A stretch of 64,000 bases of DNA. It comes from Streptomyces harbinensis. Lineage in GTDB: Bacteria; Actinomycetota; Actinomycetes; Streptomycetales; Streptomycetaceae. The translations under genes were made by a program, and so were the position numbers. Below are positions 17,948 to 29,284 of the stretch, one piece after another. A model generated the notes under the pieces. It saw only the letters and a list, made by a program, of their open reading frames with translations. It ran no database searches and had not been told where the DNA came from. The DNA lies in contig NZ_FPAB01000002.1 of NCBI RefSeq assembly GCF_900116145.1, forward strand, positions 413,193 through 477,192, given 5' to 3'. Each line of letters begins with the position of its first letter. Position 1 is the stretch's first letter.

Positions 17948-19018
17948 ATGACCTGGGAAGAACAGCCACCGCAGGACACCGGCCGGCTGGTGGGGGCCAC
18001 CGCCGAGGGCGAGGAGCTGGCCGCCGAGGCCGCGCTGCGCCCCAAGGATCTGGCGGAATTCGTCGGCCAGCCCAAGGTCCGCGAGCAGCTCGACCTGGTG
18101 CTGCGGGCGGCCCGCGCCCGGGGCGGCACCGCCGACCATGTGCTGCTCTCCGGGGCCCCCGGGCTGGGCAAGACCACCCTGTCCATGATCATCGCGGCCG
18201 AGATGGGCGCCCCGATCCGCATCACCTCCGGGCCCGCCATCCAGCACGCCGGCGATCTGGCCGCGATCCTCTCCTCGCTCGCCGAGGGCGAGGTGCTCTT
18301 CCTCGACGAGATCCACCGGATGTCCCGGCCCGCCGAGGAAATGCTCTACATGGCCATGGAGGACTTCCGCGTCGACGTCATCGTCGGCAAGGGCCCCGGC
18401 GCCACCGCCATCCCGCTGGAGCTGCCGCCCTTCACCCTGGTCGGCGCCACCACCCGGGCCGGCCTGCTGCCGCCGCCGCTGCGCGACCGCTTCGGCTTCA
18501 CCGGCCACATGGAGTTCTACGCGCCCGCCGAGCTGGAACGGGTCATCCACCGCTCCGCCCGGCTGCTGGACGTCACCGTCAGCGACGGCGGTGCGGCCGA
18601 GATCGCCGGCCGCTCGCGGGGCACCCCCCGCATCGCCAACCGGCTGCTGCGCCGGGTGCGCGATTACGCCCAGGTCAGAGGGGACGGCGTGGTCACCGAG
18701 GAGGCCGCGGCCCGGGCGCTGACCGTCTTCGAGGTGGACGACCGCGGCCTCGACCGGCTGGACCGCTCGGTCCTGGAGGCGCTGCTGAAGCTGTTCGGCG
18801 GCGGCCCGGTGGGCCTGTCCACCCTGGCGGTCGCGGTGGGGGAGGAGCGCGAGACCGTGGAGGAGGTCGCCGAGCCGTTCCTGGTACGCGAGGGGCTGCT
18901 GGCCCGCACGCCCAGGGGCCGGGTCGCGACCCCCGCCGCCTGGGCGCATCTCGGGCTCACGCCCCCGCCGGGCACCCCGGCGGCCGGCGGAGCACAAGAA
19001 GGCTTGTTCGAGTCGTGA
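17948..19018 (+). CDS. ruvB: Holliday junction branch migration ATPase RuvB
   Basis: The AAA+ motor of the RuvAB complex. The 356-residue protein contains Walker [10 protein letters not shown] (69-77), Walker B FLDEIHR near 113, sensor GATTRAG near 160 and the C-terminal winged-helix domain ([23 protein letters not shown]). GAGGAG precedes the ATG, 17 nt after ruvA. The C-terminal extension after the winged helix is short and Gly/Pro-rich. Confidence 0.97.
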   Translation: MTWEEQPPQDTGRLVGATAEGEELAAEAALRPKDLAEFVGQPKVREQLDLVLRAARARGGTADHVLLSGAPGLGKTTLSMIIAAEMGAPIRITSGPAIQHAGDLAAILSSLAEGEVLFLDEIHRMSRPAEEMLYMAMEDFRVDVIVGKGPGATAIPLELPPFTLVGATTRAGLLPPPLRDRFGFTGHMEFYAPAELERVIHRSARLLDVTVSDGGAAEIAGRSRGTPRIANRLLRRVRDYAQVRGDGVVTEEAAARALTVFEVDDRGLDRLDRSVLEALLKLFGGGPVGLSTLAVAVGEERETVEEVAEPFLVREGLLARTPRGRVATPAAWAHLGLTPPPGTPAAGGAQEGLFES

Positions 19019-19064
19019 CCGGAGCCGCTTACCCTGGAACGGAACTCCGATAGCATCCGAGACG

Positions 19065-19093
19065 TTGTTCCCCAGGCGCAGCCTCGTTAGACT
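19065..19093 (+). promoter_or_regulatory. Promoter of yajC
   Basis: TTGTTC (19065-19070), 17-nt spacer, TAGACT (19088-19093), a good vegetative match. Transcription would start near 19100, about 80 nt before the yajC start. It would separate the export genes from ruvCAB. A second -10-like box, TAGCAT, lies at 19051-19056. Confidence 0.5.
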
Positions 19094-19179
19094 CCGCCGA
19101 CGTCATCCGACCCGGACGGCGCTCCTGCCCCCCGAATACATGGCCGCGACAGCGGTTATACGAAGGAATTCCCTCCACC

Positions 19180-19644
19180 GTGGATATCGCGTTTCTCTTC
19201 CCCTTCATTCTTCTCATCGGCGTCATGTTCATGATGTCGCGGTCGGCCAAGAACCGGCAGCGTCAGGCCATGGAAATGCGTGACGCGATGGAGCCCGGCA
19301 CCGGCGTGCGGACCATCGGCGGGATGTACGCCGAGGTCAAGGAGGTCCGTGAGGACACCGTGCTGCTGGAGCTCTCCCCGGGCGTGCACGCCCTGTTCGC
19401 CAAGAACGCCATCGGGGCGGTGCTGGACGCCGACGAGTACGAGCGGATCATCAACGGTGAGTCCCCCTACGACGACGAGGACGCCCCGGTCGTTCCGGAC
19501 GACGCCTCCTCGCTGACCGAGGGCACCGACACCGGCGACGACCGGGTCGAGCTGGGCAAGAAGGACTCCGCCGAGGCCACCGCCGAGGACGAGACCAAGA
19601 GCGAGGACTCCGCGCGGGACGGGGAGAACGGCTCCAAGTCCTGA
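19180..19644 (+). CDS. yajC: Preprotein translocase subunit YajC
   Basis: Small membrane subunit accompanying SecDF. The 154-residue protein has one N-terminal transmembrane helix (about 1-20), the conserved RSAKNRQRQAMEMRDAM and TGVRTIGGMYAEV blocks, then an acidic tail of about 60 residues (Asp/Glu/Ser/Thr-rich), longer than in most YajC proteins. GTG start with GAAGGAAT upstream. It precedes secD and secF in the usual order. Confidence 0.93.
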   Translation: MDIAFLFPFILLIGVMFMMSRSAKNRQRQAMEMRDAMEPGTGVRTIGGMYAEVKEVREDTVLLELSPGVHALFAKNAIGAVLDADEYERIINGESPYDDEDAPVVPDDASSLTEGTDTGDDRVELGKKDSAEATAEDETKSEDSARDGENGSKS

Positions 19645-19760
19645 GCTGCCGGTGCCGCCCGCCCCGCCGGGGCGTGGCCGCGCCGGTCCGCCCGTCCATC
19701 ACCCCGTCCGTCCGCGTGGCCGGCACCGGGCGCGGGTCGTAGGCAGAGAGAGACGAGAAG

Positions 19761-21650
19761 GTGGCGACACCGAAGAACGACTTCCGGTCCCCCAGGAAGC
19801 GGGACCTGTCCGGAGGTCAGGGGAAGCCGTGGCGCCCCCTGTTCCTGATCCTGGTGATCGTGGTGGGGCTCACGGCGGCGATGTTCGCCTCCGGGCACAC
19901 CACACCGCGGCTGGGCATCGACCTCGCCGGAGGGACCAGCATCACGCTCTCGGCGACGACGGACGAGAAGAACCAGTCCGCCATCAACCCGACCAATCTG
20001 AACACCGCCGTCTCGATCATCGAGCGCCGGGTCAACGGCCTGGGTGTCCAGGAGGCCGAGGTCCAGACCCAGGGCGACCGGAACATCATCGTCAACATCC
20101 CCAAGGGCACCGACAGCGAGCAGGCGCGGGAGCAGGTCGGCACCACCGCCGAGCTGGGCTTCCGGCCGGTCCTCTCGGTCGACTCCGGGGTGCCGCTGCC
20201 CGATGACCCGGGCGACACCGGTACCGACGACGGTGAGGTCACCGACGGCACCGAGGACGGCGAGGAGCCGGCGGACGACGGGACCGAGGGCACCGACAAC
20301 GGGGAGAGCGGCGAGAGCGGCGAGGAGGGCGACACCTCCGACGCGGGCGACCAGGGCGAGGGCACCACGGACCAGAGCCTGGCACCGTCCGGCAGTGGCG
20401 CGGCCACCGCCACCACCGCCTCCTTCCGCACGGACGACGCGGCGACCGACGAGGCCACCACCGACGACGCGGCGACCGACGAGGACGCCACGGACGACGA
20501 GGCCACCGACCCGGAGCAGGAGCAGGCCCAGCAGGAGGCCGCCGATCTCCAGTCGCGGCTGGCCGCGCTCGACTGCTCCACCGACGAGTCCCGCGCCGCC
20601 GCCCGCGAGGCAGCCGCGCAGGCGAACACCGACCAGCCCATCGTCTCGTGCGACACCGACGGCCTCTGGAAGTACGCGCTCGGCCCGGTCGCCGTCCCCG
20701 GCACCGGGGTCAGCAGCGCCAACGCCGTCTACGAGACCCAGCGCGGCCAGGGCTGGATCGTGCAGATGGAGTTCACCAACTCCGGCGCCGACCAGTTCGC
20801 CGACGTCACCGGTGAGCTGGCCGCCATGCCCTCCCCGCAGAACCAGTTCGCGATCGTGCTGGACGGCGAGACCGTCTCCGCCCCCAGCGTCAACCAGCGG
20901 CTGTCCGGCGGCAACGCCGAGATCTCCGGCAGCTTCGACCAGGAGAGCGCCGAGAACCTGGCCAACGTCCTCAAGTTCGGCGCGCTGCCGCTGACCTTCG
21001 AGGAGGCCAGCGTCACCACCGTCTCGCCCATGCTGGGCGGCGAGCAGCTGCGGGCCGGCCTCATCGCCGGTGCCATCGGCCTCGCCCTCGTGGTGATCTA
21101 CATGCTGGTCTACTACCGGGGCCTGGCGCTGATCGCGCTCGCCTCCCTGGTGGTCTCCGGCGCGCTCACCTACTCGATCATGGCGCTGCTCGGCCCGGCG
21201 ATCGGCTTCGCGCTGAACCTGCCGGCCGTCTGCGGCGCGATCGTCGCCATCGGTATCACCGCCGACTCCTTCATCGTCTACTTCGAACGCATAAGGGACG
21301 AGATCCGCGAGGGGCGCACCCTGCGCACCGCCGTGGAACGGGGCTGGCCGCGCGCCCGGCGCACCATCCTGGTCTCCGACTTCGTGTCGTTCCTGGCCGC
21401 CGCCGTGCTCTTCGTGGTGTCGGTCGGCAAGGTGCAGGGCTTCGCCTTCACCCTGGGCCTGACCACGGCCCTGGACGTGGTCGTGGTGTACCTGTTCACC
21501 AAGCCGGTCATGACGCTGCTGGCCCGGAAGAAGTTCTTCGCCGGTGGCCATCCCTGGTCCGGACTCGACCCCAAGCGTCTGGGTGTCCAACCACCGCTGC
21601 GGCGTGCCCGCCGTCCGGTGATCGTTCCCAGCGACCCGAAGGAGGCGTGA
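19761..21650 (+). CDS. secD: Protein export membrane protein SecD
   Basis: RND-type subunit that uses the proton motive force to help release translocated proteins. In the 629-residue protein, TM1 is at about 26-44, then P1 periplasmic domain segments (LGIDLAGGTSITL; IIERRVNGLGVQEAEVQ) and an interrupted region. After that come FTNSGADQFADVTGEL, GGEQLRAGLIAGAIGLALVVIY and the remaining five helices, with GAIVAIGITADSFIVYFERIRDE. Residues about 147-262 are a Thr/Asp/Glu/Gly-rich low-complexity insertion in the external domain. GTG start; secF follows 1 nt after the stop. Confidence 0.95.
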   Translation: MATPKNDFRSPRKRDLSGGQGKPWRPLFLILVIVVGLTAAMFASGHTTPRLGIDLAGGTSITLSATTDEKNQSAINPTNLNTAVSIIERRVNGLGVQEAEVQTQGDRNIIVNIPKGTDSEQAREQVGTTAELGFRPVLSVDSGVPLPDDPGDTGTDDGEVTDGTEDGEEPADDGTEGTDNGESGESGEEGDTSDAGDQGEGTTDQSLAPSGSGAATATTASFRTDDAATDEATTDDAATDEDATDDEATDPEQEQAQQEAADLQSRLAALDCSTDESRAAAREAAAQANTDQPIVSCDTDGLWKYALGPVAVPGTGVSSANAVYETQRGQGWIVQMEFTNSGADQFADVTGELAAMPSPQNQFAIVLDGETVSAPSVNQRLSGGNAEISGSFDQESAENLANVLKFGALPLTFEEASVTTVSPMLGGEQLRAGLIAGAIGLALVVIYMLVYYRGLALIALASLVVSGALTYSIMALLGPAIGFALNLPAVCGAIVAIGITADSFIVYFERIRDEIREGRTLRTAVERGWPRARRTILVSDFVSFLAAAVLFVVSVGKVQGFAFTLGLTTALDVVVVYLFTKPVMTLLARKKFFAGGHPWSGLDPKRLGVQPPLRRARRPVIVPSDPKEA

Positions 21651-21651
21651 G

Positions 21652-22806
21652 ATGTCACGGCTCGGTGATCTCGGCGCCCGGCTCTACCGGGGCGAAGCCG
21701 GCTACGACTTCGTCGCCAAGCGGCGGCTGTGGTACGGCGTCTCCATCCTCATCACCATCCTCGCCTTCGCCGGTCTCGGCTTCCGCGGCCTGCATATGGG
21801 CGTGGAGTTCGAAGGCGGCGCGGTCTTCACCACGGAGGCCACCGACGTCAGCGTGGAGCGGGCCAGGGAGGTCGCCGAGGAGGCGTCCGGCAGCCAGGCC
21901 CTGGTCCAGTCCCTGGGCAACGACGGCTCGCTGCGGATCCAGGTCTCGGGCCTGGACACCGACCAGTCCAACCTCGTCCGCGAAGCGCTCGCGGACGAGC
22001 TGGGCATCCCCGCCCAGGAGCTGAACGCCGAACTGGTCGGGCCCAGCTGGGGCTCCCAGATCGCCAACAAGGCGTGGCAGGGTCTGGCCATCTTCATGGT
22101 GCTGGTGGTCATCTACCTCGCCATCGCCTTCGAGTGGCGGATGGCCGCCGCGGCGCTGATCGCCCTGATCCACGACCTCACCATCACGGTCGGGGTGTAC
22201 GCCCTGGTGGGCTTCGAGGTCACCCCGGGCACCGTGATCGGTCTGCTGACCATCCTCGGCTACTCGCTGTACGACACGGTGGTGGTCTTCGACGGCCTGA
22301 AGGAGACCACGAAGAACTACCCCAAGCAGACCACCTACACCTACGGCGAACTGGCCAACCGGTCGCTGAACGCCACGCTGGTGCGGTCGATCAACACCTC
22401 GGTGGTCGCACTGCTGCCGGTGGCGGCGCTGCTGTTCATCGGTGGCGGTGTCCTCGGCGGCGGCATGCTCAACGACATCGCGCTGTCGCTGTTCGTGGGG
22501 CTGACCGCCGGTGCCTACTCGTCCATCATCATCGCCACCCCGCTGGTCGCCGACTTCAAGATGCGCGAGCCCGCCGTCAAGGCGCACGACAAGAAGGTCC
22601 TGGCCAAGCGGGCGAAGCGGGAGGCGGAGGAGGAAGCCGGCGAGGGCGCGGGAGCGGAGGACGGTGACGACCCGGCCGACACCGCCGCGGGCGCCGACGA
22701 CGACGGTACGGAGGAGGCCGCCGCGGCCGGCTCCGTGGTGGGCCCGCGCCGGCAGCCGGTCTCCCGCAACCGGGGCCGCAACCGTCCGTCCGGAAAGCGG
22801 CGGTGA
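21652..22806 (+). CDS. secF: Protein export membrane protein SecF
   Basis: Partner of SecD. The 384-residue protein has TM1 near 25-45, the periplasmic MGVEFEGGAVF block, and five C-terminal helices including LTILGYSLYDTVVVFDGLKE, the conserved SecF motif with its essential-type Asp. A charged cytoplasmic tail of about 80 residues (Lys/Arg, then Glu/Asp/Ala, then Arg) follows the last helix. ATG directly after the secD stop. Its stop overlaps the apt start (GTGA). Confidence 0.95.
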   Translation: MSRLGDLGARLYRGEAGYDFVAKRRLWYGVSILITILAFAGLGFRGLHMGVEFEGGAVFTTEATDVSVERAREVAEEASGSQALVQSLGNDGSLRIQVSGLDTDQSNLVREALADELGIPAQELNAELVGPSWGSQIANKAWQGLAIFMVLVVIYLAIAFEWRMAAAALIALIHDLTITVGVYALVGFEVTPGTVIGLLTILGYSLYDTVVVFDGLKETTKNYPKQTTYTYGELANRSLNATLVRSINTSVVALLPVAALLFIGGGVLGGGMLNDIALSLFVGLTAGAYSSIIIATPLVADFKMREPAVKAHDKKVLAKRAKREAEEEAGEGAGAEDGDDPADTAAGADDDGTEEAAAAGSVVGPRRQPVSRNRGRNRPSGKRR

Positions 22807-23372
22807 CCGGGATGACCTCCGTGCCGCACGACGCCACCGGACTGCGCGAGCTGCTGCTGGAGCGCATCCGCGACGTCCCGGACTACCCGAAGCCGGGTGT
22901 GGTCTTCAAGGACATCACTCCGCTGCTCGCCGACCCGGCGGCCTTCGGGGCGCTCACCGACGCGCTGGCGAAGACGGCCACCGCCACCGGCGCCACCAAG
23001 GTGGTGGGTCTTGAGGCCCGTGGCTTCATCCTGGCCGCCCCGGTGGCCCTGCGCGCCGGGATCGGCTTCATCCCGGCCCGCAAGGCCGGCAAGCTCCCCG
23101 GTGCCACCCTCGGGCAGGCCTACGAGCTGGAGTACGGCAGCGCGGAGATAGAGATCCACGCCGAGGATCTCACCGCCGAGGACCGGGTGCTCGTGGTCGA
23201 CGACGTGCTGGCCACCGGCGGCACCGCCGAGGCGGCGGTGCGGCTGATCCGCCGGGCCGGTGCCCGGGTGGCCGGGCTCAGCGTCCTGCTGGAGCTGTCC
23301 TTCCTGGCCGGCCGGGACCGGGTGCTCGCCGAACTGGACGACGCTCCGTATCAGGCGCTCATCACGCTCTGA
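22803..23372 (+). CDS. apt: Adenine phosphoribosyltransferase
   Basis: Salvages adenine to AMP using PRPP. The 189-residue type I phosphoribosyltransferase has the PRPP-binding motif [14 protein letters not shown] near 140, the hood motif [16 protein letters not shown] and [17 protein letters not shown] 22803 overlaps the secF stop and has GGAAAG upstream. ATG 22812 is an alternative with a poorer ribosome site. Linkage to secF and rel is shared with other actinobacteria. Confidence 0.94.
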   Translation: MTGMTSVPHDATGLRELLLERIRDVPDYPKPGVVFKDITPLLADPAAFGALTDALAKTATATGATKVVGLEARGFILAAPVALRAGIGFIPARKAGKLPGATLGQAYELEYGSAEIEIHAEDLTAEDRVLVVDDVLATGGTAEAAVRLIRRAGARVAGLSVLLELSFLAGRDRVLAELDDAPYQALITL

Positions 23373-23381
23373 GCACGCCCG

Positions 23382-23426
23382 CCGGCGCCCCGCCACCGCG
23401 CACCACGCGCGGTGGCGGGGCGCCGG
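23382..23426 (+). terminator. Terminator between apt and rel
   Basis: A perfect 20-bp inverted repeat (23382-23401 with 23407-23426) around the 5-nt loop ACCAC, starting 9 nt after the apt stop. There is no T-tract. It should insulate rel from readthrough of the sec-apt operon. Confidence 0.8.
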
Positions 23427-23532
23427 TGCGTCCGGCGGCCGTACCGCGCCCGTACCGCGCCCGGCGCGAGCGGGTGGCCTAGGCTCGATACCATGGCCGT
23501 CCGATCGCTACGGCCGGACTCAAGGAGTGCCC

Positions 23533-25962
<2,430 letters not shown>

Positions 25963-25981
25963 GCCGGGCCCACCGCGGCAC

Positions 25982-26026
25982 GGCCGTGGCCCCCGTACGG
26001 ACAGCATCCGTACGGGGGCCACGGCC
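25982..26026. terminator. Bidirectional terminator between rel and DUF349 gene
   Basis: A perfect 20-bp inverted repeat (25982-26001 and 26007-26026) with loop CAGCA, centred between the convergent stops of rel and the coiled-coil gene. Followed by TTGTGG on the plus strand. Confidence 0.85.
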
Positions 26027-26057
26027 TTGTGGTGCGGCGCGCGCCGCGCGGGTTGTC

Positions 26058-27401
26058 TCAGCCGCCGAACTCGGCCAGGCCCTTCAGCGCCTGGTCCAGC
26101 AGCGCCTGCCGGCCGGCGAGCTCCTTCTCCAGCTTCTCCGCCTTGGCGGTGTTGCCCGCCGCCCGGGCCTGCTCGGCCTGCCGGCGCAGCTTGTCCACCG
26201 CGTCCTGGAGCTGTCCGGTCAGCCCCGCCGCCCGCGCCCTGGCCTCCGGGTTGGTCCGCCGCCACTCGGCCTCCTCGGCCTCCGCGACGGCCCGCTCCAC
26301 GGCGTTCCAGCGGCCCTCGATGGCGTTCTTGGCGTCCCGGGGCACATGCCCGATCGCCTCCCAGCGCTCCCCGATGGACCGCAGCGCCACCCGGGCGGCC
26401 TTCACATCCGTGATCGGCAGCAGCTTCTCCGCCTCGGCCGCCAGCTGCTCCTTGCGGGTCAGGTTCTCCCGCTGCTCACCGTCGCGCTCGGCGAACACCG
26501 CGCTCCGGGCCTGGAAGAAGACGTCCTGCGCGGCCCGGAACCGGGTCCACAGGTCCTCCTCCGCGTCCCGGTGCGCCCGCCCGGCAGCCTTCCACTCGGT
26601 CATCAGCTCCCGGTAGCGGGCCGCCGTCGCCCCCCAGTCGGTGGAGGAGGACAGCGCCTCCGCCTCGGAGATCAGCTTCTCCTTGCGTCGCCGGGTCTCC
26701 TCGCGCTGCGCGTCCAGCGAGGCGAAGTGCGCCTTGCGCCGCTTGGAGAAGGCCGAGCGGGCCTGCGAGAAGCGGTGCCACAGCTCGTCGTCCGTCTTGC
26801 GGTCGAGCCGTGCCAGCCCTTTCCAGGTATCCACCAGCGCCCGCAGCCGCTCACCGGCCGCCCGCCACTGGTCGCTGCCCGCCAGCTCCTCGGCCTCGGC
26901 GACCAGCGCCTCCTTGGCGGCCCTGGCCTCCTCGCCCTGCTTGGCGCGGGCGGCCTTGCGCTCGCGCCGGCGCTCCTCGACCACGGTGGTCAGCTGGTCC
27001 AGCCGGCGCCCCAGCGCCGCCAGGTCACCGACCGCGTGCGCCGCGTCCACCTGCTCGCGCAGATGCCCGATGGCCGTCTGGGCGTCCTTGGCGGACAGAT
27101 CGGTGGTGCGCACCCGGCGCTCCAGCAGGTCGATCTCCACGACCAGGCCCTCGTACTTGCGCTCGAAATAGGCGAGCGCCTCGTCGGGCGAACCGGCCTG
27201 CCAGGAGCCGACGGTCTTCTCCCCGTCGGCCGTGCGCACGTACACCGTGCCCGTCTCGTCGACGCGCCCCCACGCGCCGCCGGCCGGTGCCGCGGTGCCC
27301 GCGTCGCTCGCAGCAGCAGCCTCGCTCGTCCCTGCGGCCGGCGCCTCCGGCGTCGGCCGGGTCTTGGTCTGCGGCTCGGCAGCCTGTCGCGCGTCGCTCA
27401 C
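26058..27401 (-). CDS. DUF349 coiled-coil protein
   Basis: A 447-residue, highly charged helical protein. After an Ala/Pro-rich N terminus (about 1-42) and a short strand region (GRVDETGTVYVRTADGEKTVGSWQAGSP), it consists of repeated DUF349 units. Each has a W-x6-10-R-x5-W/F pattern such as WRAAGERLRALVDTWKGL, WGATAARYRELMTEWKAA and ARVALRSIGERWEAIG, followed by D-x3-LW-x-RF. The function of DUF349 repeats is not established; they look like a rod-shaped scaffold. GTG start with AGGAG upstream. Confidence 0.85.
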   Translation of the reverse strand: MSDARQAAEPQTKTRPTPEAPAAGTSEAAAASDAGTAAPAGGAWGRVDETGTVYVRTADGEKTVGSWQAGSPDEALAYFERKYEGLVVEIDLLERRVRTTDLSAKDAQTAIGHLREQVDAAHAVGDLAALGRRLDQLTTVVEERRRERKAARAKQGEEARAAKEALVAEAEELAGSDQWRAAGERLRALVDTWKGLARLDRKTDDELWHRFSQARSAFSKRRKAHFASLDAQREETRRRKEKLISEAEALSSSTDWGATAARYRELMTEWKAAGRAHRDAEEDLWTRFRAAQDVFFQARSAVFAERDGEQRENLTRKEQLAAEAEKLLPITDVKAARVALRSIGERWEAIGHVPRDAKNAIEGRWNAVERAVAEAEEAEWRRTNPEARARAAGLTGQLQDAVDKLRRQAEQARAAGNTAKAEKLEKELAGRQALLDQALKGLAEFGG

Positions 27402-27578
27402 GGCGTCTCCTCACACGATGCCGCGAGCCCTTGCCACGGCATCATCCACGAATTTCATCCGGTCTCATCCGGCTTCCGGGCCCACCAGACCGGCGAGGGG
27501 CCCTGTACCCCGCCCAACATAGGCGACGGTTCGCCCGGCTGTCCGCCCCTGACGGAACGAATTCCCGCCGGGCGCCCC

Positions 27579-28439
27579 TCAGCCCGCCTCCACCGTCGCC
27601 GACTCGATCACCACGGTGGCGTTCGGCGGGGTGTTGCCGGTGGCGGGATCGGTGCCGCTGCCCGCCGCCGCGATGGTCTCCAGCACGTCGAGACCCGCGG
27701 TGACCGTACCGAACGGCGTGTAGTCGGGCGGCAGCGGACTGTCCTCGTAGACCAGGAAGAACTGGCTGCCACCGGAATCCCGGCCGCTGTCCTCCTGCGG
27801 GTTGTACTGGTTGGCCATCGCCACCGTGCCCGCCGGGTAGACCCCGTCCGCCACCTCCTCGGCGTCCAGGTTCTCGTCCGGGATGGTGTACCCGGGGCCG
27901 CCCATCCCGGTGCCGGTCGGATCGCCGCACTGGAGCACGTGCAGCCCCTCGGTCACCAGCCGGTGGCACGGGCTGTGGTCGAAGAAGCCCTCACCGGCCA
28001 GGAACGCGAAGGAGTTGACCGTGTGCGGGGCCGCCGCCGCGTCCAGCGCGATCTCGATGTCACCACAGGTCGTGGCCAGCGACATCGTGTACGCGGCCGA
28101 GGTGTCCACCGTCAGCTCCGGCTCCGCGTCCCACTGCTGCTCCGAGGGCGCACCCCCGGACGGCGCCGCGCACGGGTCCTCCACCGGCGGGGCGTCCGTC
28201 TCCTGGTCCGAGCCGTCCTGCTCCAGCGGATCCTGCGCCGCCGCGTCCGTGGTGTCGTCGTCCCCGCCGAACACCCCCGTGGCCAGGGCGGTACCGCCGC
28301 CCGCCACCAGCACCACCAGGACGGCCGCGAGCACGGCCCGGCGCCGCCGCGTCCTGCGCCACCGCTCCCCGCGGCGCTGCTGCTGACGCTCCCACTTCGC
28401 CCGGGCGAGCTGCTTGCGCCGCTGCTCTTTGCTGACCAC
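27579..28439 (-). CDS. Membrane-anchored cyclophilin-type peptidyl-prolyl isomerase
   Basis: A 286-residue protein with a basic cytoplasmic N terminus (about 1-33), a single membrane helix (about 36-55), an acidic linker, and a cyclophilin domain from about 120 to the C terminus (VNSFAFLAGEGFFDHSPCHRLV, GGPGYTIPDEN, GTVAMAN, GSQFFLVYED, FGTVTAGLDVLETIA). It probably assists folding of exported proteins outside the membrane. The domain contains a Cys-containing insertion common to actinobacterial members. GTG 28439 has AGGAGGAG upstream, a much better site than the earlier in-frame starts. rel, DUF349 and cyclophilin neighbours resemble mycobacteria. Confidence 0.9.
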   Translation of the reverse strand: MVSKEQRRKQLARAKWERQQQRRGERWRRTRRRRAVLAAVLVVLVAGGGTALATGVFGGDDDTTDAAAQDPLEQDGSDQETDAPPVEDPCAAPSGGAPSEQQWDAEPELTVDTSAAYTMSLATTCGDIEIALDAAAAPHTVNSFAFLAGEGFFDHSPCHRLVTEGLHVLQCGDPTGTGMGGPGYTIPDENLDAEEVADGVYPAGTVAMANQYNPQEDSGRDSGGSQFFLVYEDSPLPPDYTPFGTVTAGLDVLETIAAAGSGTDPATGNTPPNATVVIESATVEAG

Positions 28440-28558
28440 CGCTCTCCTCCTGACGTACCCGACAAGCCTTGCGCCACCGTATACGGGTTCGCCCGGCCCG
28501 TACCGTCGCCGGTAGGCTTCCCGTTCACAGCCGAAGCCGAGAATCACGAAGGACGCCT

Positions 28559-29272
28559 GTGCTCATCGCTGGCTTCCCCGCCGGGGCCTGGGGGACCAAC
28601 TGCTATCTGGTCGCCCCCGCCACGGGCGAGGAGTGCGTGATCATCGACCCCGGCCACCAGGCCGCCGAGGGAGTCGCCGACACCATCGCCCGCCACCGGC
28701 TCAAGCCGGTCGCCGTGCTGCTCACCCATGGCCACCTCGACCACGTCGCCTCGGTGATCCCGGTGTGCGGGGCCCACGACGTACCCGCCTGGATCCACCC
28801 CCGGGACCGCTTCATGCTCAGCGACCCGGAGAAGGCCCTCGGGATGACCATCGGCCGGCAGCTGCTGGGCGAGCTGACGGTGGGGGAGCCCGACGACCTG
28901 CGCGAGCTGAGCGACGGGACCACCGTGGAACTGGCCGGTCTGGAATTCGGCGTCGCGCACGCCCCGGGCCATACCCAGGGGTCGGTGACCTTCGGGCTGC
29001 CGGAAGCGGAGGACATCCCCCCGGTGTTCTTCTCCGGTGACCTGCTCTTCGCCGGCTCCATCGGACGCACCGATCTGCCCGGCGGGGACCACGCCGAGAT
29101 CCTGCGCTCGCTGGCACGCGTGTGCCTGCCGCTGCCGGACTCCACGGTCGTCCTGTCCGGGCACGGCCCCCAGACCACCATCGGCACCGAGCGCGCCACC
29201 AACCCGTTCCTGCGGGAGGTCGCCGCCGGCCAGGGCGCCGGGGAGACCCCCGCGCCGCGACGAGGAATGTGA
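28559..29272 (+). CDS. Metallo-beta-lactamase fold hydrolase, glyoxalase II-like
   Basis: A 237-residue MBL-fold protein with the zinc motif THGHLDH near 62-68, HAPGHTQGSV near 133, FFSGDLLFAGSIGRTD near 157 and a final LSGHGPQT. The pattern fits glyoxalase II and related thioesterases (YcbL-type). The substrate is not readable from sequence. GTG start with GAAGGA upstream. It is divergent from the cyclophilin gene and lies 12 nt before hisS, so the two are likely cotranscribed. Confidence 0.88.
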   Translation: MLIAGFPAGAWGTNCYLVAPATGEECVIIDPGHQAAEGVADTIARHRLKPVAVLLTHGHLDHVASVIPVCGAHDVPAWIHPRDRFMLSDPEKALGMTIGRQLLGELTVGEPDDLRELSDGTTVELAGLEFGVAHAPGHTQGSVTFGLPEAEDIPPVFFSGDLLFAGSIGRTDLPGGDHAEILRSLARVCLPLPDSTVVLSGHGPQTTIGTERATNPFLREVAAGQGAGETPAPRRGM

Positions 29273-29284
29273 AGACCCCTTTCC

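Noticed and set aside
19467..21590. A 707-codon minus-strand frame opposite yajC and secD
   Set aside because: Shadow of the GC-biased third positions of secD; low-complexity translation and no ribosome site.
23437..23465. Direct repeat CCGTACCGCGCC upstream of rel as an operator
   Set aside because: Two copies of a short GC-rich word in GC-rich DNA with no palindrome or known motif; not distinguishable from chance.
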